Source: Albula goreensis (lineage: Eukaryota; Chordata; Actinopteri; Albuliformes; Albulidae). From it: a DNA stretch of 64,000 bases. Numbering within the stretch: position 1 is the stretch's first letter; every line of letters starts with the position of its first letter. Shown here piece by piece: positions 56,176-64,000 of this stretch. The notes under the pieces are model-generated. The model ran no database searches. It saw only the letters and a list, made by a program, of their open reading frames with translations, and was not told the origin of the DNA. The stretch covers positions 8,503,063 through 8,567,062 of the forward strand of contig CM040755.1 in NCBI GenBank assembly GCA_022829145.1, written 5' to 3'. Made by a program: the position numbers and the translations under genes.

Positions 56176-57076
56176 CAGTGATGTGTCTTCTCATTATTGC
56201 GAGGTGTGTAACACAGACAACATGACATTGTACACAAATTAGGCAGGTTGGGGGTGAATTCAGCATGATTAATAGGATCCTACAAGCACAGTTCCCAGGA
56301 GAAATTTGTATTGTAGTACCTGTGCTTCTAAAAAGGCCATAATTCCCATGAGACATAAGGAGAGAGCAAGACAGCATAAGCTGAAGGGGGAGAAATAGGG
56401 GGAGGACAGAAGGATAAGCAAGCACCATGTAGTTAGCAGCCTTTGATGAATTATTTCAACATTGAAAGCAGACTATTATCACTAATCCAGGCAAGCTAAT
56501 TTGCTTTCAAATTATGAATATTAGTTAATCTGAAAGCCTTTAAGTACAAAAACAAGGCCCTATAATTCTAGTGTTATCCCAATATCCTATTTTCTTGTTT
56601 CTGTTGTTAATAACAGATATGCCAGAAATTATCACTACAATTACAACCATGTCATTACGTTGAGCTTCTTGGCTTTGTTAGGAAAACCTTCTGTTAGCTG
56701 TAGAGCGGGAGGTGTCTATTTCTTCTAAAGGGGAATAACTTTCGATGCCAAGCAAATGCACTAGGAGAATCTGATCCTCCCTTGAAGTGGAAATTATTCT
56801 GATTTCAAAAATGTTTTACATTTCTTGTTATATACTGAAAAACAAGGGTCTGAAACCGCTAAATCCTTTATAGGTCAGAGACAGCTCCTCTGCACGGATG
56901 CAGACGGATCCCCCGCTTCAGAGAAGTGGAATGTTCCAATCAGCTACATCCTACATTGGTGTGTGCCGCATAGTTTCAAGACGGGCTCAGAGCAGCTGGT
57001 CAAGTTTGGATTTCTGCGAAGCGCAGAGCTTTGGTATTCTTTGAGGAAACTGTACAATACCTACCACCTGACCCAA
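56176..57076 (+). promoter_or_regulatory. slc6a5-nell1 intergenic region with presumed nell1 promoter and 5'UTR
   Basis: About 900 bp between the presumed slc6a5 3' end and the nell1 start. A CCAAT box lies at 56,936-56,940, about 140 bp before the ATG. No clear TATA box was seen. The transcription start cannot be placed from sequence alone. Confidence 0.35.
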
Positions 57077-57125
57077 ATGGATATTTTTGTGGCCATTTTA
57101 CCAGTTCTACTCACTGCTCAACCAG
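57077..57125 (+). CDS. nell1: nell1 coding exon 1: signal peptide
   Basis: 49 bp, ending phase 1 at a good donor (ccag|gtaggt). It encodes MDIFVAILPVLLTAQP, a short hydrophobic secretion signal, as expected for NELL1, a secreted multidomain glycoprotein with a thrombospondin N-terminal-like domain, VWC and EGF repeats. This start was chosen because it places the signal peptide at the N-terminus. The frame stays open upstream to another ATG at 56,825, which would bury the signal peptide. Position -3 is C and +4 is G, a middling Kozak context. The position downstream of slc6a5 on the same strand agrees with human gene order. Confidence 0.85.
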
Positions 57126-58488
57126 GTAGGTCTTACTGTCTCACAGGTGACACTGTGATGATGTTCACGAGACATTTATTTAACGTTAGTCTGGTAAGTA
57201 AGAACTGTCTCGTGGCGCTTGAGGCGTTCGCTTCTGCGTTTCAGTAGTCTGTTTGATGTGCGTAGGTTACGGGTATTTTTTCAAGCCATTTTCTTTAAAA
57301 ACTTAATTGTTACTGATGAAGTACCGCTGTACAGAGGTTCTGGAATGTAGATAAGGTTTAAGATGGCATAAGTGTACCACTCCGGAGGAAACACGAAATG
57401 TGCCATTGGGTTTTCAAAAATCAAGAAAGCATACGTACCTTTTGGGATGAGCGTGCAGTAAGCTTCACGTAGTCCTTATACTAGCTGTGACAGGTGCGAC
57501 ACGAAGCAGCATGAAGTAGGCTACGAAGGGCGATATCAGACAAACATTTCATAACATTGGAAAACGAGGATGAACAACCCCGTGCGTGCGTGCTTATCTT
57601 TTAATTATCGGGCACACACCTGGCTGAGTGGCGGATTAGATGAGCGCGTCGGTTACACTTAAGTTATTTTATATTACCTAAGACATTCACCTAAGTCATC
57701 GATACATATGAGGTGAAACCCTATTAAGCTTTCCAGAACTTGGAAGACAGGAAAAAGATAGCAATATTCGCTTGTGTCATGACAACCTCTTTTTGCTCAC
57801 AGGGGCGCAGGGGTCCGTGCCTTTAACCGCGCGTATAGTACTACCACTGGCGGGCGACGGCAAGGGAAAGATGCAAAGACGTGCTTTAATTTGCTTTGTG
57901 GGACCGCAGTCTCAATGGAATTAGGGTTACGGAAACTGGGGTCGGAGCGACGCCCGACTAGAAATGGTGGGGGAGGGGATTATGTGCTTACAAGAGAGGA
58001 CTTTCTAATCACATCCATTGGCAACCAGTTTCATTCCACTGCAACAGTTTATAAAGATCTATTTGAACACCTGTGAACAGGCTCGCTAAATCCGCATTAA
58101 GTCTCCTCGGTATGTTCACAACATCTTTACATGTAATTTTGTCTTCTGTTCAACTAATCACTCTCTTGGAGGCCCAGCATGTATACTTTTTGCCCCCAGT
58201 AACGGATTGACTAGCAGCCGAATCATCCTCTAACTTAACTCTAGCTATGTAAAAAGAATATAAAGCCTACATCAGTGCTTCGGGTTATAATGTATCTAAA
58301 CTGCTAGCTGGGGACCTTTTATAAATGGCTTTTCCTGTCCCTTGTGATAACAAGTTCCATACACATTTGTTTGAAAATGTGACTGTGTCAGAGCTGTAGT
58401 AAACAAGGAAGCATGCTTAATAGGGCAGTTCATCACTGAGCTTGTGTGTAATGTTTTTGCACTGCAGTAACACGTTCTTCCTTTTTAG
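57126..58488 (+). other. nell1: nell1 intron 1
   Basis: 1,363 bp GT-AG intron. It contains a moderately GC-rich, CpG-containing part (57,790-57,970) that might include promoter or enhancer sequence. The 61-codon ORF inside it resembles nothing I know. Confidence 0.8.
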
Positions 58489-58617
58489 TTTTAGGTTTTG
58501 GAATTGACCCTGATTTACAAATAGATATCATCAATGAACTGGACTTGGCAAACTCAACTTTTGGAATAACCCAGGTGGCGGGGCTTCACAACAACAGTAA
58601 AGCCTTCCTGTTTCGAG
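58489..58617 (+). CDS. nell1: nell1 coding exon 2: start of mature protein
   Basis: 129 bp, phase 1 to phase 1 (ctttttag acceptor, cgag|gtaatt donor). Joined to exon 1 it gives VLGFGIDPDLQIDIINELDL, then ANSTFGITQVAGLHNNSKAF and LFR. This aligns with human NELL1 GFGMDPDLQMDIVTELDLVN and onward, and is closer to NELL1 than to NELL2 (GLGVDPSLQIDVLTELELGE). Two sequons (NST and NNS) match the two in human NELL1 (NTT, NAS). The thrombospondin-like domain continues in exons beyond the window. Confidence 0.95.
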
Positions 58618-61600
58618 GTAATTGATTGTTTTTGTGTGTGTTTTTGTGTGAGACTGTGTGTGTCTGTGAGATAGAGTGAGTGAGTGATTGAGTGAGAGAG
58701 AGTGAGAGACACTGTTTTCATAATTGAAATATTACAGTAAAACTGTAATATAATTTCTTCATGTGCCATGAATACAGAATGTGGGTTTCCATAGTAAATT
58801 ATACATGATTTAAGAAGTCTCACTACTTAAATATTTTCTTATTCCACTTAATGGCGTCTCCTATCAGAAGTGTTTGACTATGCTATAGGCTCAGTTATCT
58901 GTGATAATTAGACTTGCATTGAGTGACAAACCCCATAATGCTTATCGCTTTCTGCCTACAGTGAATTACCTCTCAGTCCAGTATGCAATTAGGAAACAAA
59001 TTTTCAGCTGAAATGTAATGTCTCATGGGATAGAATCACAAACTGCAGCAGGTTTCATCTAACATCAATTTTTAAAAAAGAAACCAATTGACTGGCAGTA
59101 CATGAGTACTTCCAAGTAATAGATGAACAGTGAAAACAAGTAATATCAATTGACCTAACAATTTTATTACATTGTTTTGTACTGCCAGTAAATAATGTAA
59201 AAATGTATTTCATTGTAATACCTTCAACTTCTATGTGTTTATTGACTGATTAGTGCAACTGAACATCCATGAAACTGGGACCTATAGAGAAAATTGGCCA
59301 TGGAGATTTTATTCTGCATTTCTGAGTGGAAAAAGCATACTCTTTTAACCAGCAGCAGGATTTTGCTAAACTCAGTGTATAGTACGTTCATATGAGATGC
59401 TTTTCATCCAGTGGTCTCTGAGAACCTCTGCTGTATCTTATGTATATTTATGTGAGTTCATGTCCTGCAGAGGTATTTTTGTCCAAGTTACAAAAATCGG
59501 AGGAAGAAAAATCCAGCTCTAAAATGAATGAGCTTCTTCTAATAATATTCAGAGAAGCTGCTGAAATCGCAGCATAATTTTTGCTGCTGTGACACAAATA
59601 ATAACAATCACATTGGCTGTTCCGAATTTGTGATCAGCAGTGGAATCTCTGTGTTAATTCTTATCGAAGCTGAGCTCCCTGCCTCTGCAGAACCACAGAA
59701 CACAATCACGCGGTGGTGCCATTTCGTTAGTCCTCTCTCTCCAGGTGGTGCTATGAATTATCATTCCAACAACTGTGCCAGTGATAATACTGCAATATAG
59801 AATTGACTGTTTTTGAAAAAGATATTTTCTCAAAAAATGTCTTGAAACTTGGGAAATGATTCCCAATTTGATTGTCTGTAATTTACTGATCTAGAATCAG
59901 TTTTTTTTTTCCCCCCCTCAGATGAAAATGAGTAGGGTTAGGATATGGAAAGGGTAAAACTGATACTGGATCAGAACTTATTTTTACATTTAACCTAACG
60001 TAGGTAATTCCAACAGTGCATTCTTGATTATAATCGATCCAGGTGATGCACTATGTATGTCATTTGATCCTATGATGACAATTGTTTCCCATCTTAAGGG
60101 CTTGGTGCTAGCGTATGTTTTCTGGAACTATGTCAAATTACTTGTAAGTATCACCATCTGTCTGACTTCACTGCATCCAATTTATCTTGGTGCTTTATTA
60201 GAAATAAAACATCAGGGGTCTACAAGTTGCTGACCTCAAGCTGTGTAAAATTTCTCCCTGTGGTTGTTAGGGAACATTTACTAGAAACAAGGATTTATTG
60301 CTGTAATTTGGCTCCTAAATTACAATTGCCAGAAGTTACAGGTGGATGTTTAAATGAGTTGTGGCCAGTCCAGGTATTCAAGAATGGCATAATGGAGTGA
60401 GACCAGATCCTCACGTTTGTAAATTACTCCTTTCACTGTTATTGCGTGTCGTGCTGGTAGAGTACTGACACACTCACTGTTATCAGCCCTGTAATTAAGA
60501 TGTAATGCTACTGAAGTAGCCTTCTTCCATTGCTTAGTGTGACTGTAATACTCCCTCTGCCCAGCAGTCTCATGATTATGTATTCTGCAGGAGGTAGCCT
60601 TATTTTTTAGTGTCAAAACTAAGACTCCCATGAGCAAGGTCATTATTACTTCACACATTTAATCTGTCCCTGACAGCAGTTGTTTCTTCCTCTGTGCTTC
60701 ATTTATTCTTGCCAGATGCTGTAAAAAGCATGAGTGCTTCATGTGGAATTTGAGCTCAAACTCACCATTTTTTTTTTATCTGAATTTATTTTGGTGCTGT
60801 TGAAAGAGAACAGATGCGGGTATAGATTCTTCTACAGCAGTATTGCGATTGATCTGCTGCAGTGAACAGGTGAATGGTGGATAAGGATCACCTTTATCTT
60901 TTCAATCTTACTGAGCAGCAAGCTGGATGAGTCACTGGAGGATATTCCTATTTACATTTATCAACATTACTGTCACGTTCTTCTTTTCGGCATCTGTTGT
61001 CACCCATCATTTTATCAGTTTAATTTTTTTTTTTTTTTTTAATTCATTCATTATTTAAAATGTCCCCCCTTTTTCCTCCACTTGAACTTAAGTAGGCTTA
61101 TGCGATCAGAACCACTGCAAACCCCCCCTCAAGACAAAGCAGAGGCATGTGTGGTGACCCTGGCTGCTGCTTTTCAAAATGTAGATGTGACCCCAAACAC
61201 ACAGTGGCTCTGCAGTCCGGGGAGCGTGTCAATATTTGTTTAGTCCATAAATATTGCGTACAGCCAGGAGATGTCGCTGGAGAATGGTTTGACTGGTGAG
61301 TTTAAGTGGCCTATCCCTAGTTCTCCCCCGGCAAGGCCTCTTATTTTAAAATCCCTTTTTAATAGAAAGAAAATCTTTAGATGCTCAGTTTTAACAGTGT
61401 GACCGTTCCACTGATTCAGACCCCGCTGGTGTCAGAGGGTCACATAGTTTTTCTGCCATTCCATTTAAGAAATGTAATGACCTACCTCTGCTTTTGTGCT
61501 TATCCATGGAAATTGCCTGCATTGCCTTTGCTTAGATAGAATGTGTTGTGTGTCAATGGGGAAAGTGAGCAGAGGCCTTTGTTTTGAATATATTAAATGC

Positions 61601-64000
61601 TGCAGTGAGTATCAGTGGAAACCAACTTTGCTTTTTTGTTTGATTTTTTTTTTTTTTTTTGGTTTCTCTGAAATATGCACATAGTTTTTTTTTTTCTTTT
61701 TGTCATTTCTTATTGTTCTTGAGAATGAAAGAGCTGTAGTGCATGTATTTGTAGTTAGGTATGCATTTGTGTGTGATTGATTGGTTGATTGGTGTTTATG
61801 GTCTGTGTGACAGTAGTTAATAGGTGATCCTGCTGCATGGTTTCTGTTTTTACTTAATTAAAAAAAAAGCGTAGCCTTTTGAAAAACTCTTCTTTTTTCT
61901 GTATTTTTAATGGACTTTTTAATATGGAAGACACATTTGCTGGATCGATGGCTACACTATATGCCAGGAACAGGCTTTGCACTTTGCACAGGTTAATTAA
62001 CTCCAAAGAAAGTTCACTTTCACACTCAGCAGATTTCAATTATTTACGCCACATGTGCTTTTTCATTTATATAGAATTCTAAACATTTGCTGTTTTTCCA
62101 AGAAATTATTAATCTTAATTTGTATCAAAGAAAAGGTTTTTACTTTCCCAGAACAGACCTCTGATCTTCCACAAGTTGTACAGAAGTGGAATGTTGCAAA
62201 GAATAATATTAATTGAACATAATCTAATAATCAATGTAAACTACAGTATAGTGCTCATTGAAATCTTGGTGTTACAAGTATTTGGAAAACCACCAACACA
62301 TTATTGAATGTGGTGTATTTATATTTTTTGGATAAAGCCCAATGTTAAGTAGGGACATTATCCCCAGGATCCTGTTTTCTCTAATAAAATCCCTTAATCA
62401 CATGCTATGTCAACCTCTCAGGTTGTTGTTTTTGGAGAAGAATCCACATTTTTGTGAAAGTGTGTCATGCCTTCAGCTCAAACCAACTCAGCTTCCCCTG
62501 CCTTCTAAGCTTTATCACTTTCCCCTGCTCCTCATTATGCTGCTAGACCACTCCTCCTGTTCTCACCTGCTTATAATTTTACAGAGATATGTTTCATATA
62601 TATGTAGCCCTTAGTTTAGTTTGTTGTTGCTCTGCCACCCAACCACTCTACTCTGGTGAGAGCCACCTTCTTAGTTTTGTGTTTATTGTATCACTTGAGG
62701 AAGTCCTTTGTTAATTAACCTCACTGAACCTGCTTCCTGAGTCATGGAGGAGTCATTACAAGCTTAAAGTCCTTTCTGGCTCATTTTGGAAGTTTTTATC
62801 TGGTATATCACATACTCAAATTTTGACAGTGTTTTTTGTGCTAGTAACCCAAATTTGAAGTATGAGGATGAGTGTATTGGCTGGCCAATTAATTAAACAA
62901 TTTTTCTTATGCTTTGACACATGGTCTTGCATATTTTACAACTGGCTCCATGAATTACTATGTCAACAGCCTGCTTCCTTATGTTTTTCCTGCATTGGAT
63001 TGGGCCTTTAAAGTACTGTAGCACACACCTTTAGTAAGTGAAAAGTAGGCCCCTGCAGTTGAATCCTGTGGCTGTGTGCTCATTTTTATATTGTGGGAGA
63101 GAATGCTAAATTAGGGGCAGATTGACTCACTCTGGTGATGCATTGTTCTAGTGTGTGATTGGGCCTCAAGGTCTCGCACGTCTGTTTTCTCCTGAATAGA
63201 CAACTGTTGTTGTATCAGCGGCCCTGTTTGTGAATTTATAGATAAGCGGGAGGGATAAATGGAAAGAAAATGTCTGGACTATCAGTTCATTGTTTCTGGT
63301 TGCTTTAACTGCAGCGATTGCTAGGATTGCTAGTGAACTTGTTTTTTTTTAAAGACATAAAAGCTTCATTAGAAAAACCAAGTTTTAATATCAAAATTAC
63401 CTTGCTGTCATTTAAATGTAATTGTGTCATTCCTTATTTGTGGGAATCTAAAATGAAGCATTTATTGAATTCATGAAACAGTTTATCAAAAGCCCAATAA
63501 TTGGCATTCCCCTCAATGAGAGACCATATCCTGATTTATTTCTTTCTGGTTTTGCTCTTTCTTGTTCATACAAAACAGGGAATGTTCTCCTCATAAAGGT
63601 AATGCTTCAGTGTTACATTGAATTATATTTTCACATTTGCAAATTAAGCTAAAAAAGGTGCAGAAAAAGGAATCCAGCAAGCTAATTGCTGCAAATGAAG
63701 TAAATGGGAATTTCGCAAGACAATGCATAATGTGGTTCTAAATCTGGTATTTGGGGATAAAACTGGATCTCTGTTCATTTTTTTTTTTTTTTTTTTAATG
63801 AAGAAGGGTTAATTATAATGTGTAAGTTGGGGAGGACACCTCCCTAAGTTCACACCTCCATCCTCCCACACCCCCCACCACAACCTCCTACTGTTCTGCC
63901 ATCCTTCACCCCCATGCTGTCATATCCCTCATTTCCTTTAATTTTGAAATATTTTTCCCCTTGTCTTTTGTTTAGGGAATTGGGATCTTCTTGGGCATTG
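58618..64000 (+). other. nell1: Start of a large nell1 intron 2
   Basis: No further nell1 exon is recognisable before the window ends. The stretch holds a GT/GA-rich run (58,621-58,710), long T tracts (61,022-61,040, 61,640-61,660, 63,778-63,797) and otherwise unremarkable AT-rich DNA. NELL1 introns are very large in other vertebrates, so this is expected. Confidence 0.7.

Noticed and set aside
57891..58076. 61-codon ORF in nell1 intron 1
   Set aside because: No similarity to known proteins and it lies between two well-placed nell1 exons without splice sites of its own.
59471..59575. Short open frame after a ctgcag-type acceptor in nell1 intron 2 (ending EAAEIAA then stop)
   Set aside because: Does not match any nell1 exon and runs to a stop, not to a donor; judged chance.

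Overview
This is vertebrate nuclear DNA, almost certainly from a ray-finned fish and probably a teleost. The evidence is GT-AG introns, long AT-rich intergenic DNA full of (CA)n/(TG)n microsatellites, tRNA-derived SINE remnants of a type common in fish, and two recognisable multi-exon genes in vertebrate order on the + strand. There are no bacterial operons, CRISPR arrays, phages or RNA genes that I could support.

Layout. Positions 1-33,000 are upstream intergenic (or upstream-gene intron) DNA. They hold microsatellites, a near-perfect 35-bp inverted repeat (9,851-9,940), one short exon-like block at 19,880-19,932 that may belong to prmt3, a CpG-rich patch (24,519-24,785), and a Tigger/pogo-like DNA transposon remnant next to a homogeneous 56-bp minisatellite (27,390-28,200). 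A homeodomain-site-rich stretch lies just upstream of the first gene (30,600-31,750). Positions 33,124-52,161 hold a complete slc6a5 gene, which encodes the neuronal glycine transporter GlyT2. I could place all 16 coding exons with consistent reading phase; they give a 792-residue protein, against 797 in human. The start codon is the last three bases of exon 1, and a second in-frame ATG eight codons later corresponds to the GlyT2b start described in rat. Positions 52,162 to about 56,175 look like a long AT-rich 3'UTR. Positions 57,077-58,617 hold the first two coding exons of nell1 (signal peptide and start of the N-terminal domain); the rest of nell1 lies beyond the window.

The order slc6a5 then nell1, both on the same strand, matches human 11p15.1, where PRMT3 lies upstream of SLC6A5. 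That makes the prmt3-like block plausible, but I could not find the expected terminal prmt3 exon.

Functionally, GlyT2 recaptures glycine into glycinergic terminals using Na+ and Cl-, and NELL1 is a secreted multidomain glycoprotein. They are neighbours by synteny, not members of one pathway. I found no clear undescribed system. The most interesting items are the split start codon, the altered C-terminal tail of GlyT2, CTCF-like motifs in slc6a5 introns, the hairpin at 9.9 kb, the 540-bp C-rich repeat in intron 11, and the transposon/minisatellite composite at 27.4-28.2 kb.
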